A stretch of 64,000 bases of DNA from Citromicrobium sp. UBA3494 (GCA_002377695.1 DFQH01000001.1:508093-572092), one strand, 5' to 3'. Shown: positions 17,376 through 27,935, counted from the first letter of the stretch. Notes: generated by a model not told the origin, from the letters alone. Program-made: numbers and translations.

Positions 17376-19808
17376 TCAGTTACTTACCGAACTCAGCACC
17401 TCACCAACCTTGCGCGAAATCTGTTCCACGCTGAACGGTTTGGCGATGAAATGCATATTTTCGATGTTGATCTCGTCCCGGAGGGTTTCCTCGGCATAGC
17501 CTGACATGAAGAGAATCGGAATCTCTGGCCGCAGCTTGCGGATCGCACGGGCCATTGCCGGTCCATCCATCCCCGGCATGACGACATCGGAGACGATCAG
17601 GTCGAACTCGCCGCCATTGGCAATCTCCGCCAGACCATCCTCCCCGTCGGGCTGCGCGTTGACGGTGAATCCGGCGCGAACCAATGCCCTCTCGGCCACT
17701 GCGCGGACCATATCCTCGTCCTCGACCAGAAGCACCCGCCCCCCGCTCGACCACGCGCGGGCGGGCTCATCCGGCTCTGCGCGCCTGTCTTCGCCCGCAG
17801 AACCGCGATGGACCGGCAGATAGATCGCGAAACGTGCGCCCGCGCCGAGCCCGTCGCCCCCTTCCACGTTTTCCACATAGACATGCCCGCCCGACTGGCG
17901 GATGATGCCGTACACGGTCGAAAGTCCCAGGCCGGTGCCCTTTCCCAGCTCCTTGGTGGTGAAAAAGGGATCGAATATCTTGCCCATCACCGCGGGCGGG
18001 ATGCCCCCGCCAGTGTCGCGCACGATCAGCGCGGTATATTCGCCTGGCGGCATGTCGGCTGCGTGACTGCGGGTCTCCTTCACGGAGACCTTGCGGGTGG
18101 ACATGACCAGCGTCCCCGTGCCGTCCCCCTGCGCCGCGATCGCGTCGCGCGCATTGACCGCGAGGTTTACGATCACCTGCTCCAGCTGGCCCGGGTCGGC
18201 GCGGACCGGGCCCAGATCGCGGTCGTGTCGCACGCGCAGCTCGATCTTCTCACCCAGCAGGCGCTTGAGCAGCTGGCTTACCTCGGAGACGACATCGGGC
18301 AGCTGCAGCACTTCGGGCCGCAGGGTCTGCTGGCGGCTGAAGGCCAGCAATTGCCGGGTGAGGCTGGCCGCGCGGTTGGAATTGGCGCGAATCTGCTGGA
18401 TGTCGTCGTAATCGCTGTCGCCAGGCATGTGGCGCAGCAGCATCAGGTCGCAATAGCCGATGATAGCGGTGAGCACGTTGTTGAAGTCGTGCGCCACCCC
18501 GCCAGCAAGCTGGCCGATCGCCTGCATCTTGGTAGTCTGCGCGATCTGGCGCTTGAGCTCGGTCTCCTCACGCGAATCGGCGAGGGTCAGCAGAACCGCG
18601 GGCTCGCCCAGGCCGCGCATGCTGGCGAGGCCGAGCGAGACCGGCTCCTCAGGGGCCGAGGCCAGCCGCACGGCGACATCCCCGCTCGCCACGCCGCCCT
18701 TGCCAAAGCGGCGCACCGCGTCCGAAATCGCGCTCTTGTCCTCGCGTACCACGAGGTCAGAGGGAAACGTCGGCAGGCCCTTGTCCGGGCGCCCGATCGC
18801 GCGAAGAAAGGAGGGATTGGCGAACAGGAAGCGCCCATCGCGGTCGGTCATCGCCAGCCCCAGCGGCAGCGCCTCTATCAGCGCTTCCACCTTGGGCGCG
18901 GTGTCACTGGCCGCATTGTCCGCCACCGCGGCATGCGCTTCCATCAGCAGCATCAGCGAGGGCGCGTCCTCAGGTCCGACCGTCCAGTCTTCGTCGAGAT
19001 CGTTCAGAGGCACGTGAACCAGCTTAAACGGCTCGCCCTCGCGGCCGGAGCGTGCGAAATAAATCCGCTCGCGTTCGTCCAGACGCAGGAAATCTGCAAA
19101 TTCACGACCGGCAAGCGTGGTCGATGGATCGCCGGTCGCCCGATCGACAAAGGCGGGTGATGCAGCGCGGACCGTGCCTTCGGGGGATACCAGCGCAGCG
19201 ACGACGCCCGCCCGGTCCAGCATCTTGCCCAGCGGCCCGGCTACCAGCTGCCCGACGTCGCTCGCCAGATCCTCGCTCGATTCGGGGCGGAAACGCCAAA
19301 CCAGATGATCCTCGCCGCGCCCGGCGCGCAACGCCTCTACCTCCCAGCGCAGATCGTCCTTGCCGAGCGCCAGATGAGAAGCCTGCGCCCTGCCCTCGCG
19401 CCAGGCCTCGCGCGCGGTCTTGAGAAGAAGCTCGTCCGCCCCGTCTTCACCCAGCGCGAGATTTGGCGGGGCCTTTTCCACTCCGAAGCGCGAAGAGAAC
19501 GCCGCGCTGGCACACACCAGCCGGTTCGCCCGATCGGTAATCGCGACCAGTGTGCCGGGCTGATCGATGGCCGCCAGTGTCACGCTCCAGTCGGGAGGGG
19601 CGAGCGCATCCACCCGCGCCCCGTCCGCCTTCCCGCGCAGCAGGATCAGCAGCGCCATCAGCGTGGCGAGGCCGCCCGCATAGGCAGCGGTGAGCAGGGG
19701 AAGCGAACTCAGCAGCCAGACCACCATCACACTGACGACCAGCGCCAGCAGCAGGACTACCCAGCCGAGCGGAGTGCCGTTGCGGGTGGGTTCGGCCAGC
19801 GGGCTCAT
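17376..19808 (-). CDS. cckA: hybrid histidine kinase CckA
   Basis: 810 residues. Two N-terminal membrane segments (about 14-58), PAS-like sensing regions (about 75-175, 195-270 and 308-415), then the HisKA domain with phosphoaccepting H440 in GGVAHDFNNVLTAIIGY, an ATPase domain with NLAVNARDAI, DTGGGIPP and GKGTGLGLSTVYGII, and a C-terminal receiver with D741 in LIVSDVVMPGMDG. Architecture and HDFNNxL motif match CckA, the bifunctional kinase/phosphatase that drives CtrA and CpdR phosphorylation through ChpT. Its start overlaps the DUF2062 gene stop by four bases (translational coupling). Confidence 0.9.
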   Translation of the reverse strand: MSPLAEPTRNGTPLGWVVLLLALVVSVMVVWLLSSLPLLTAAYAGGLATLMALLILLRGKADGARVDALAPPDWSVTLAAIDQPGTLVAITDRANRLVCASAAFSSRFGVEKAPPNLALGEDGADELLLKTAREAWREGRAQASHLALGKDDLRWEVEALRAGRGEDHLVWRFRPESSEDLASDVGQLVAGPLGKMLDRAGVVAALVSPEGTVRAASPAFVDRATGDPSTTLAGREFADFLRLDERERIYFARSGREGEPFKLVHVPLNDLDEDWTVGPEDAPSLMLLMEAHAAVADNAASDTAPKVEALIEALPLGLAMTDRDGRFLFANPSFLRAIGRPDKGLPTFPSDLVVREDKSAISDAVRRFGKGGVASGDVAVRLASAPEEPVSLGLASMRGLGEPAVLLTLADSREETELKRQIAQTTKMQAIGQLAGGVAHDFNNVLTAIIGYCDLMLLRHMPGDSDYDDIQQIRANSNRAASLTRQLLAFSRQQTLRPEVLQLPDVVSEVSQLLKRLLGEKIELRVRHDRDLGPVRADPGQLEQVIVNLAVNARDAIAAQGDGTGTLVMSTRKVSVKETRSHAADMPPGEYTALIVRDTGGGIPPAVMGKIFDPFFTTKELGKGTGLGLSTVYGIIRQSGGHVYVENVEGGDGLGAGARFAIYLPVHRGSAGEDRRAEPDEPARAWSSGGRVLLVEDEDMVRAVAERALVRAGFTVNAQPDGEDGLAEIANGGEFDLIVSDVVMPGMDGPAMARAIRKLRPEIPILFMSGYAEETLRDEINIENMHFIAKPFSVEQISRKVGEVLSSVSN

Positions 19809-20419
19809 TCCTGGCCGCTCTCCTTAGAAGCTTCGCTCTGGGCAGAGAGGCGTGCCAGCGCTCCACGCTTGAGCCGCGTCTTGCGCCTGCGGCCCATCGC
19901 AAGCCGCCATACGCCCTTGGAGATGAAGTAGCCCAGCGGCGGAAACAGCACAGTGAAGATCAGGAAGCCCAGGACGGTCGCGCCCGCAGCCTCGAAAATC
20001 CCACTCAGCGACATCAGGCCGTCGTGCTCCATCAGCGCGGCGCCTGTCTCGGGCGCGATGGTGAGAACACGGTGGCCGACGCGGTTGGCCGCCCAGAGCC
20101 AGAAGGGCAAGGTGAGCGGGTTGGTGACCAGCGTCACCCCGCTGGCGATCGGCACATTCGCGCGCACGGTAAAGGCGAGGATCAGGGCGAGGAAAATCTG
20201 GCCGATCGGAATGACGAATCCCGCAAACAGCCCGAGCGCAACACCGCGTGGGACGTTGCGACGGGTAAAGCGCCAGAGTTCGGGGCTGAGGAAACGATGC
20301 GCGATAGGCCGCAGGATGCGGTTCTGCGCCAGCTTCTCGCGGTCAGTATAGCGACGCAGGTAAGCCCATGGCGCCGACCGCTTCGCCGGCTTGTGTAGGC
20401 TGTCTGATCCCTGGCTCAT
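19805..20419 (-). CDS. DUF2062 membrane protein
   Basis: 204 residues. Matches DUF2062: basic N-terminus, WRFTRRNVPRGVALGLFAGF, then hydrophobic segments including IGQIFLALILAFTVRANVPI and TNPLTLPFWLWAANRVGH, and a third near FLIFTVLFPPLGYF. C-terminus is strongly basic (GRRRKTRLKRG). Function unknown. Its stop overlaps the cckA start (ATGA type), so the two are translated together. Confidence 0.85.
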   Translation of the reverse strand: MSQGSDSLHKPAKRSAPWAYLRRYTDREKLAQNRILRPIAHRFLSPELWRFTRRNVPRGVALGLFAGFVIPIGQIFLALILAFTVRANVPIASGVTLVTNPLTLPFWLWAANRVGHRVLTIAPETGAALMEHDGLMSLSGIFEAAGATVLGFLIFTVLFPPLGYFISKGVWRLAMGRRRKTRLKRGALARLSAQSEASKESGQE

Positions 20420-20571
20420 ACTGCTCGTTCGATGATGGTGGCGAGGGATGCGCAGGGCAAGCTGGGCACCCCTGAAATCGGTTAAAAATTCTCGTGCCGG
20501 AAGGCATGGCGCCGCGATAGTCGCAAGGCGATGGCCGGTTCCTTAATCGCGCCGGTCTTTCGCAGAAAAAT

Positions 20572-21054
20572 TTACCCGCGCTCGCGCAGGATGCGGGCCT
20601 TGTCGCGCTGCCAGTCGCGGTCCTTGATATAATCGCGCTTGTCCTTGGTCTGGCGCCCCTTGGCCAGTGCCAGTTCGACCTTCGCCCGACCCTGTCCGTT
20701 GAAATACACGGACAGCGGCACAAGCGTCATGCCCTTGCGCTCCACAGCGCCCAGCAGCTTCTGGATTTCACGTTCGTGGAGCAGCAGCTTGCGCGGACGC
20801 TTGGGCTCGTGGTTCAGCCGGTTGCCATGCGTATATTCGGGAATATTGGCGTTGATGAGCCACGCCTCCCCATCACGCACCTCGGCATAGGACTCGGCAA
20901 TCGCCGCCTCGCCCGAGCGGAGCGATTTCACTTCGGTGCCCTGAAGCGCGATGCCGGCTTCGAATTTCTCCTCCACCTCGTAATCGAAGCGCGCGCGCCG
21001 GTTTTCGGCGACGACCTTGCGCTTGTCGAAAGTGGTGGGTTTGGGACGGGCCAT
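20572..21054 (-). CDS. smpB: SsrA-binding protein SmpB
   Basis: 160 residues from ATG 21054; the frame is open further upstream but MARPKP is the usual family start. Binds tmRNA and delivers it to stalled ribosomes in trans-translation. Visible: [75 protein letters not shown] and the basic tail [19 protein letters not shown]. No tmRNA gene was seen in the window. Confidence 0.96.
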   Translation of the reverse strand: MARPKPTTFDKRKVVAENRRARFDYEVEEKFEAGIALQGTEVKSLRSGEAAIAESYAEVRDGEAWLINANIPEYTHGNRLNHEPKRPRKLLLHEREIQKLLGAVERKGMTLVPLSVYFNGQGRAKVELALAKGRQTKDKRDYIKDRDWQRDKARILRERG

Positions 21055-21169
21055 AAGGTGGCGCGATGTAGGCATACTGTCGTGAGAACGAAAGACTTGG
21101 CATTGTATTTCTCTTGCAAAGCAAGGGCGGCACAGCTCAGACACGGGATCAGGGATCAGGGGTTCAATC

Positions 21170-23107
21170 ATGTTTTCCAATGTTCTTCGCGCGATGCTCG
21201 CGGCGTTCCTGCTTGTCTTTGCAATCGAAGCATCTGCCGGCGCCGAGCCGCCGCCGCTGGAAGCCTATGGCGACCTGCCGGAGGTCGAGGATGCCGCCAT
21301 CTCTCCAAGCGGCAACAACGTCGCAGTTTTGGTGCGGATGAACGGAACACGGATGCTCGTGTTTCTCGGCCCGGGAAACGCCCTGATCCGGCAGTTGACC
21401 GTGGGCGACGTGAAAATCCGGTATTTCGACTGGATCGGGGACGACCGGGTCATGCTGGTGAGGAGCCAGACAGAAGACCTTCGGGGATTCACGACCGACA
21501 AGGCCGAAGTGGCGACCGCCCAAGTCATTCCGGTCACTTTCGACGGCCCCATCCAGACCATCTTCGGTTCGGACCGGCGGCTCGCAAATGCCGTTTTCGG
21601 GGACTACGGCATACGCCGGATCGACGGACGCTGGGTGGCTTTTTTCGGAACCCTCGAATTCCGGCGCGATGGCAGCGCCTATTCTTTCGATCATGGCCGT
21701 CCGTTCCTTTACGCGACGGACATAGAGAAAGACGACAATCGCCGGATAGCGTCTCCTACCGGGGCCGGCACATCCCGGGATTGGCTGATCGACCGAAATG
21801 GGCGGGTTGCCGCAACGCTGGACATCGATCGAACGAACGGCCGTTGGGAAATCCGCGGTCCCGACAATGATTGGCTGGTCGAGGGGCGCCAGAGCGCCGG
21901 CAGAGTCGGTTTGATCGGCCTCGGCTTCGGTGGGGCCACTGCGATCTACTCGGAGCGAGGCGATGATGACGTCACGCGATGGCACGAAGTGCCTCTCGCG
22001 GGCGGTGCGCCTCACCCGTTCCTGGAGGGCGCAGGGTTCGAGCGCTTGTATTTTGCAGAGAACACCGGGCACCTGCTCGGTTACCTCGACAGTGAAGGCA
22101 GGCCCGTCTTCGCCGACCCGGAGCATCAGGAGGCGGCTGCCAAGATTATGAGGGCCTTTGCCGGACGCGATATGCGAATGGTCGACTGGACGCCCGATTT
22201 CGGCAAGGTGCTGGTTCGCACCAGCGGCAACGGCGACAGCGGGTCCTGGTTTACCGTGGACCTCGCGACACTGCGCGCGGACGGATTCGGCGTGGAGCGT
22301 AGGCTCATCCCCGCCGACCAGGTCGGGCCGATTTCCACAATCGAATACACCGCATCCGACGGGCTCGAAATGGACGGCATCCTCACCCTGCCGCCAGGCC
22401 GCGCGCCCGAAAACCTGCCGGTAATCCTGCTCCCGCATGGCGGACCACACGCCGAGGATCGCGAGCAGTTCGACTGGTGGGCGCAAGCCTTCGCTTCGCG
22501 CGGCTACGCCGTCTTCCAGCCCAATTTCCGTGGATCGACCAATCGCAGCCAGAAGTTCAAGTCTGCCGGCTACGGCGAATGGGGCCGCAAGATGCAGACC
22601 GACATTTCCGACGGGCTCTCAGCGCTCGCCGAGCGGGGGATCGTCGATCCCGACCGCGCCTGCATCATGGGCGCGAGCTATGGCGGATACGCCGCACTGG
22701 CGGGCGTTACTCTGCAGCAGGGCATCTATCGGTGTGCAGTCGCGGTCGCCCCCGTCACGGACCTCAAGGCGATGTACGAGGAGGATTATCGCGCTTCTGG
22801 CGAACGCCGCGTCACGAAAACGGCGCTTCTAGAGCAGCTCGGGCCGAGAAGCGGGTGGGACGAAGTCTCGCCGCGGCGCCTGGCGGACCGTGCAGATGCG
22901 CCGGTGATGCTGATCCATGGCGAAGACGATACAATCGTTCCCTTTTCGCACTCGTACAAGATGGCCGATGCGCTGAAGGATGCCGACAGGCCCTATGAAC
23001 TCGTGACCCTCGATGGTGAGGATCACTGGCTCTCGCTGTCGGCCACGCGTCGCCAGATGCTCGAGTCCGCCATGCGCTTCATTCAGGAGCACAACCCGCC
23101 CGACTGA
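21170..23107 (+). CDS. secreted S9-family prolyl-oligopeptidase-like peptidase
   Basis: 645 residues with a signal peptide (hydrophobic residues 5-22, cleavage near ASAGA). The N-terminal half has the WD-like blade repeats of an acylaminoacyl-peptidase propeller. The alpha/beta-hydrolase domain starts near 400 ([20 protein letters not shown]) with nucleophile Ser in [13 protein letters not shown], Asp in [13 protein letters not shown] and His in [10 protein letters not shown]. Probably a periplasmic peptidase cutting short peptides. Divergent from smpB, convergent with dapA. Confidence 0.88.
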   Translation: MFSNVLRAMLAAFLLVFAIEASAGAEPPPLEAYGDLPEVEDAAISPSGNNVAVLVRMNGTRMLVFLGPGNALIRQLTVGDVKIRYFDWIGDDRVMLVRSQTEDLRGFTTDKAEVATAQVIPVTFDGPIQTIFGSDRRLANAVFGDYGIRRIDGRWVAFFGTLEFRRDGSAYSFDHGRPFLYATDIEKDDNRRIASPTGAGTSRDWLIDRNGRVAATLDIDRTNGRWEIRGPDNDWLVEGRQSAGRVGLIGLGFGGATAIYSERGDDDVTRWHEVPLAGGAPHPFLEGAGFERLYFAENTGHLLGYLDSEGRPVFADPEHQEAAAKIMRAFAGRDMRMVDWTPDFGKVLVRTSGNGDSGSWFTVDLATLRADGFGVERRLIPADQVGPISTIEYTASDGLEMDGILTLPPGRAPENLPVILLPHGGPHAEDREQFDWWAQAFASRGYAVFQPNFRGSTNRSQKFKSAGYGEWGRKMQTDISDGLSALAERGIVDPDRACIMGASYGGYAALAGVTLQQGIYRCAVAVAPVTDLKAMYEEDYRASGERRVTKTALLEQLGPRSGWDEVSPRRLADRADAPVMLIHGEDDTIVPFSHSYKMADALKDADRPYELVTLDGEDHWLSLSATRRQMLESAMRFIQEHNPPD

Positions 23108-23120
23108 TGTTTTTCAGGAA

Positions 23121-24002
23121 CTAGACCAGCCCTGCGTGCTCCAGCGCCTTGTCGACCGCGCGGCGGGCGTGCTCGGAACAGGCGACCAGCGGCAGGCGGA
23201 CTTCGTCGGTCATCCAGCTCTGCGTACGGCTGAGCGCATACTTGACCGGCGCGGGGCTCGAATCCTCGAACATGGCGTAGTGCAGCGGGTAGAGAAGGTC
23301 GTTCAGTTCGCGCGCCCTCACCAGATCGTTGTCGGCACAGGCCCGCTGGAATTCGGCACACAGCGCGGGCGCGACGTTGGCGGTGACCGAGATGCAGCCC
23401 GAACCGCCCGCCGCATTGAACGGCAGCGCCAGTTCGTCATTGCCCGAAAGCTGGCAGAAATCCCTGCTGATGCCCATGCGATGGTCGGACACGCGCGACA
23501 GATCCTCGCTCGCGTCCTTGATCGCCACGATCACCTCGGGGAATTTCTCGGCCAGCTCGCACACGGTTTCGGGCAGGATGTCCGTCACGGTGCGCCCCGG
23601 CACGTTGTACAGCACGATCGGAAGGTCGCCATGCTCGGCCAGATGGCTGAAATGCGCGATCAGACCCGCCTGGCTGGGCTTGTTGTAATAGGGCGCGACG
23701 CACAGGCCCGCAGTCACCCCCGCCTTCTTGGCGAACTTGAGGTGCAGCAGCGCATTGTTGGTATCATTGCTGCCGCATCCGGCGATAATCGGCACGCGGC
23801 CAGCCGCCTGCTCCACACACATCTCGATCACCCTGTGGTGTTCGGCGTTGGAGAGCGTGGAGGCCTCGCCCGTCGTGCCGCAGGGCACCAGCGCGGAACT
23901 TCCCTGCTCGATCTGCCAGTCGACCAGCGTGCGAAACGCCGCTTCGTCCAGCTTGCCGTCCCGAAACGGGGTGACCAGCGCGGGAATGGAGCCTGAGAAC
24001 AT
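23121..24002 (-). CDS. dapA: 4-hydroxy-tetrahydrodipicolinate synthase
   Basis: 293 residues. Condenses pyruvate and aspartate semialdehyde, first committed step of lysine/diaminopimelate synthesis. Family blocks: SIPALVTPFRDGKLDE, PCGTTGEASTLS, the Tyr motif VLYNVPGRTVTD and the Schiff-base lysine in VIVAIKDAS. Divergent from the lytic transglycosylase gene; both serve peptidoglycan metabolism. Confidence 0.96.
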   Translation of the reverse strand: MFSGSIPALVTPFRDGKLDEAAFRTLVDWQIEQGSSALVPCGTTGEASTLSNAEHHRVIEMCVEQAAGRVPIIAGCGSNDTNNALLHLKFAKKAGVTAGLCVAPYYNKPSQAGLIAHFSHLAEHGDLPIVLYNVPGRTVTDILPETVCELAEKFPEVIVAIKDASEDLSRVSDHRMGISRDFCQLSGNDELALPFNAAGGSGCISVTANVAPALCAEFQRACADNDLVRARELNDLLYPLHYAMFEDSSPAPVKYALSRTQSWMTDEVRLPLVACSEHARRAVDKALEHAGLV

Positions 24003-24104
24003 TTGAGCCGCTCTTTCGTAGTACTATATAAGGGGCGAGACAGGGGACCGCTTCGTCCCTTCCGCCCAATTCGTTCAGTGCCTGATAAGGAGCCAGCGGC
24101 CATA

Positions 24105-26057
24105 ATGTCCAGCATGACCCGACTTCCCTTTCTGGCCATCGCGCTTGTTTCCACCACCTCCATCACCCCGCCCGCCCTCGCCCAAGATGCGGCGAGCTGG
24201 GATCGCGCCCGGGCTTCGCTGATCGCCAGCGCCCCCACGCAGATGGCGCAAGTGGTCAGCCGGTGGGAATACCTCATCGAGCAGGACGATCTGCCGTTCA
24301 CCGAATATGCCAGCTTCCTGCTGGCCTATCCCGACTTCCCCCAGACGGACCGCCTGCGCCAGAGGGCCGAGGACGCACTCGACAGCAGCACGGCCTCCCC
24401 CGAGAGCCTGGTAGCCTATTTCGACGCGCTGCCGCCCGTGACCAATGCGGGCCGCGCGCGCTATGCCCTGGCGCTCTCTTCCGTATCCCGCCCGGAAGCC
24501 GCCGAGGTGGCTCGCGAGGCGTGGCGCGCGGGCAGGATGAGCGCGACGAGCGAGCCCTATCTGGTCTCGCTATTCGGCAACACGTTCACCCCCGCGGACG
24601 AGGACGCGCGGATGGACGCGCTGCTGTGGCAGAGCGAGATCGAGGCCGCGCAGCGGCAGATCACCCGCGTATCGCCCGCCGACCGCGACTTGTTCACCAT
24701 CCGGCTGGCGCTGATCCAGGGCTATGGCGCGGAAACCGCGGGCGTGCCTATCCCGGCGGATGCGAAGCAGGACCCGGGCTACGTCTATAATCTCGCCAAG
24801 TACTACCGCGAGAACCGGCAACTGCCCCAGGCCATCGCGCTGCTGGCCAATCGCCCCGCGTTCGAGAACCCGGCCTTCGATCCCGAGGATTTCGTCGGCG
24901 AAGCCTTGCGGATCGCGCAGGGAGCGGGTTCCGATCCTTCGGCGCAGATTGCAGCCAAGGTCGACGATCTGTTCGCGCCGGGCACCGATATCAGCAAGAA
25001 AGCCTATCGCCTGCGCGACGATTACACCTCGCTGATGTGGCTGGGCGGAACCAACGCCTACTGGAACCTGGGCCAGCCGGGCCGCGCGGCCCCGCTGTTC
25101 TATCGCTACGGCGCAGCCGCGCAGACGCCTCAGACCCGCTCCAAGGGGTTCTATTGGGCCGGCCTTGCCGCGGAACGCGCGGGCGATCGCAGCGAATCAA
25201 GCCGCTATTACGAGATGGCTGCGGCTTACCCGGACCGCTTCTATGGTCAGCTTGCGCTCTCGAAGCTGGGGCGCGACATTCCCTCGCTCGGTACCAGCAA
25301 TGTTGCGCTGCCGAGCGCCCAGCAACGTACCGCATTCGAAGAGGCAACGCTCACCAGGGCCGTGCGCGAAGTTGCGCGCGGGACACCCTGGCGCACGGGC
25401 ATCCAGTTCTACCAGGCGATTTCCGACCAGGCCGACACGCCCGAAGAGCATGCGCTGGTCGCCGAGCTGGCCCGCGAGACCGGCCGCCGGGATCTGGCCG
25501 TGAACGTCGCAGAAGCCGCTGCGGCAGATGGCCATCGCGGCTTCGTGGAACAGGGCTTCCCCACCGTCACCCCTCCGGGTGGCGCCGACTGGACGATGGT
25601 GCACGCCATTTCGCGGCAGGAAAGCCAGTTCGCGGCCAACGCGATCAGCCACGCGGGCGCGCGCGGCCTCATGCAGCTGATGCCTGCCACAGCGCGCGAA
25701 CAGGCAGGCCAGCTTGGTCTCGGCTACAGCCGCGACAACCTGATCGCCGATCCGAGCTATAACATGCAGCTCGGAAATGCGTATTTTGCCCGCATGCTGG
25801 ACTATTACGGCGGCGCCTATCCGCTTGCCATCGCGGCCTACAACGCGGGGCCGGGCAACGTGAACCGCTGGCTGCGCGCCAACGGCGATCCGCGCCAGGG
25901 CGGGATCGACTACGTCACCTGGATCGAGCGGATTCCGATTTACGAGACGAAGAACTACGTCCAGCGCGTGATCGAGAATGCAGCGGTCTACGAACAGCTC
26001 AACCCCGATCGCGCGCAGTACGGCAAGCCCAGGATGGCGGGTGACTTCCTGCGCTGA
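24105..26057 (+). CDS. soluble lytic murein transglycosylase (SLT domain)
   Basis: 650 residues from ATG 24105 (AAGGAG 13 bases upstream; ATG 24114 is an alternative). Signal peptide LPFLAIALVSTTSITPPALAQ. A long alpha-helical U-domain of superhelical repeats (about 40-480) is followed by the catalytic SLT domain: catalytic Glu in AISRQESQF, then SHAGARGLMQLMPATA and the terminal AIAAYNAGPGNVNRWL. Cleaves the MurNAc-GlcNAc bond to 1,6-anhydro products in the periplasm. Followed at 21 bases by greB. Confidence 0.92.
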   Translation: MSSMTRLPFLAIALVSTTSITPPALAQDAASWDRARASLIASAPTQMAQVVSRWEYLIEQDDLPFTEYASFLLAYPDFPQTDRLRQRAEDALDSSTASPESLVAYFDALPPVTNAGRARYALALSSVSRPEAAEVAREAWRAGRMSATSEPYLVSLFGNTFTPADEDARMDALLWQSEIEAAQRQITRVSPADRDLFTIRLALIQGYGAETAGVPIPADAKQDPGYVYNLAKYYRENRQLPQAIALLANRPAFENPAFDPEDFVGEALRIAQGAGSDPSAQIAAKVDDLFAPGTDISKKAYRLRDDYTSLMWLGGTNAYWNLGQPGRAAPLFYRYGAAAQTPQTRSKGFYWAGLAAERAGDRSESSRYYEMAAAYPDRFYGQLALSKLGRDIPSLGTSNVALPSAQQRTAFEEATLTRAVREVARGTPWRTGIQFYQAISDQADTPEEHALVAELARETGRRDLAVNVAEAAAADGHRGFVEQGFPTVTPPGGADWTMVHAISRQESQFAANAISHAGARGLMQLMPATAREQAGQLGLGYSRDNLIADPSYNMQLGNAYFARMLDYYGGAYPLAIAAYNAGPGNVNRWLRANGDPRQGGIDYVTWIERIPIYETKNYVQRVIENAAVYEQLNPDRAQYGKPRMAGDFLR

Positions 26058-26078
26058 CCCCGGGCAGGTTTGACGCGC

Positions 26079-26567
26079 ATGAAAGGCGACAACCCGATCA
26101 CGCCCGCAGGCTATGCCGCGATGAAAGCGCGCTACGATCACCTGCTGGGCACCGCCCGGCCGGAGATCGTCGAGATCGTCAGCTGGGCAGCCGGCAACGG
26201 CGATCGCTCCGAGAATGGCGATTACCTTTATGGCCGCAAGAAGATGCGCGAGATCGACCGCGAACTGGCGCATCTCGCGCGGCGAATGAAGGCCGCGCGG
26301 GTCATCGACCCTGCCGAACAACCGGACCGTACCCGGGTCTTCTTCGGCGCCACCGTGAAGCTGGTGGACGAGGACGAGCGCGAGAGAACGCTCACTCTGG
26401 TCGGCGATGACGAGCAGGATGCGGGCAACGGGCTGGTCGGCTGGTCCTCCCCGTTGGCCCGGGCAGTACGCGGCGCCGAAATCGGCGATGTGCGGATGGT
26501 CAGAGGGCCGACGGGGCTGCGCGAGTGGGAAGTGCTCGCGATTTCCTATCCCGAGCGCACGGCCTAG
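26079..26567 (+). CDS. greB: transcription elongation factor GreB
   Basis: 162 residues from ATG 26079 (an in-frame TTG lies nine bases earlier). Stimulates transcript cleavage by backtracked RNA polymerase. N-terminal coiled-coil with the acidic tip NGDRSENGDYLYGRKKMREI, then the FKBP-like C-terminal domain with VFFGATVKLVDED and GWSSPLARAV. The last four bases overlap the convergent EAL gene. Confidence 0.9.
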   Translation: MKGDNPITPAGYAAMKARYDHLLGTARPEIVEIVSWAAGNGDRSENGDYLYGRKKMREIDRELAHLARRMKAARVIDPAEQPDRTRVFFGATVKLVDEDERERTLTLVGDDEQDAGNGLVGWSSPLARAVRGAEIGDVRMVRGPTGLREWEVLAISYPERTA

Positions 26568-27334
26568 GCCGCTTCGGCCCGCCCGAGCCGGTCCCTGCCC
26601 AGATCGACGGGAGGAAAAGCGCCGAGCATCGGTTTCGCGATATGGAAGCCCTGCACATAGCGAACGCCGAGATCTCGCAAGACCTCGAGCTCGGAAGCCG
26701 TTTCGATGCCCTCGGCGATGACCACCCGGCCCATTTCGCGCAACAGGCGCACCGTCGCACCCACGATCTGGCGGCGCGGTTCGGACACGTCGATCCCGCG
26801 GATCAGTTCCATGTCGAGCTTGATGATATCGGTCTTGAGATTGGCGAGCAGGCCAAGCCCCGAATACCCCGCCCCGAAATCGTCCACCGCAGTCGCAAAA
26901 CCGAGCGACGCATAGGCATCGATGATGTTGCGCGCATGCGCGGTATCGACCTGTTCGTTCTCGGTGAACTCGAAGATCAGCCGATCCGTCGGCAAGCCTG
27001 TTTCGGACGCCGTCTTGAGCGTCAGCTGTATGCAGGCCTGCGGCGAGTAGACGGCATTGGGCATGAAATTGATGGAAAGCTTCGCCGGGCCATCCAGCAG
27101 TCCGGCGGACACCGCAGTGCGGATCGCCGCAACGCGGCATTCCTGATCGAAGGCATAGCGGTTGCCATCGTGAATCTGGTCGAGCACCCAGCGCGCGCTC
27201 TCGCCGTGCGGCCCGCGGACCAGGGCCTCGTAGGCGAAGGGCACATCCGCCTCGCAGTCGAAAATCGGCTGAAAAGCAATCTTCAGATCGAAATCGAGGC
27301 CCGAACCGTTGCGGCACCCATCGCACGAAGGCAT
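26564..27334 (-). CDS. EAL-domain protein (candidate c-di-GMP phosphodiesterase)
   Basis: 256 residues from ATG 27334 (the frame is open to 27445). A single EAL domain: FQPIFDCEADVPFAYEALVRG carries the EAL signature, then SINFMPN, IFEFTENEQVDTA, TAVDDFGAGYSGLGLLANLK and VIAEGIET. The metal- and substrate-binding Glu, Asn and Asp positions appear present, so activity is plausible. The N-terminus has a CDGC cysteine pair before the domain. No GGDEF partner is fused. Convergent with greB, divergent from the next gene. Confidence 0.85.
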   Translation of the reverse strand: MPSCDGCRNGSGLDFDLKIAFQPIFDCEADVPFAYEALVRGPHGESARWVLDQIHDGNRYAFDQECRVAAIRTAVSAGLLDGPAKLSINFMPNAVYSPQACIQLTLKTASETGLPTDRLIFEFTENEQVDTAHARNIIDAYASLGFATAVDDFGAGYSGLGLLANLKTDIIKLDMELIRGIDVSEPRRQIVGATVRLLREMGRVVIAEGIETASELEVLRDLGVRYVQGFHIAKPMLGAFPPVDLGRDRLGRAEAA

Positions 27335-27398
27335 AGAAGTAAATCCCTGAACTGTCCCACGATCACCACTAACCATGCAGACATAACAAGCGGTAAAG

Positions 27399-27935
27399 AT
27401 GCGATTTTTCACAGCCTTCGCCGATTTCGACTGGAAGAGGACCATGGCCTGGGCCCTCGCCGCGGGGCTGCTCCTCGGCGTTGTTCAGGTGACACCGGCC
27501 CTCGCACGATCGTCCCTCGGAATATTCGAGGACTGGGGCGCGTTCCGCGATCCGCGCCTGCCGCGCTGCTATGCCATTTCCAAGGGTGAACGAACCAGAG
27601 GCGCCCGCGATTTCGAGCCTTACGCCACGGTCGGCACATGGCCCAACCGCAAGATCCGTAACCAGATCCATCTGCGCCTGTCGCGCAGGCTCGCCGCCAA
27701 CGGGCGCGTCAGCCTGGCGATCGGCGGTCAGACCTATCGCCTTACCGCGGGCGAAGCGGATGCGTGGGCGGTGGACAAGCGGATGGATGCGGCGATCGTC
27801 GCCGCGATGCGCGCGGGATCGCGGATGCGTGTGTCCGCCACCGACCGGGGGGGCAACCGCTTCACCGACCAGTACAGTCTTTCGGGGGTCGCAACCGCGA
27901 TCGACGCGGCGACCATCGCCTGCGCGCGCGACTGA
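27399..27935 (+). CDS. secreted hypothetical protein, resembles invasion-associated locus B proteins
   Basis: 178 residues. N-terminal hydrophobic segment TMAWALAAGLLLGVVQVTPA with likely cleavage after PALARS; ATG 27444 is an alternative start. The body (FEDWGAFRDPRLPRCYAIS near the N-terminus; TDQYSLSGVATAIDAATIAC at the end) recalls the IalB family of exported proteins, whose function is not established. I offer the family only as a resemblance. Ends upstream of a bidirectional terminator. Confidence 0.6.
   Translation: MRFFTAFADFDWKRTMAWALAAGLLLGVVQVTPALARSSLGIFEDWGAFRDPRLPRCYAISKGERTRGARDFEPYATVGTWPNRKIRNQIHLRLSRRLAANGRVSLAIGGQTYRLTAGEADAWAVDKRMDAAIVAAMRAGSRMRVSATDRGGNRFTDQYSLSGVATAIDAATIACARD

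Noticed and set aside
25197..27326. 709-codon frame antisense to the lytic transglycosylase and greB
   Set aside because: Both sense genes are clear family members; the antisense product has no motifs.
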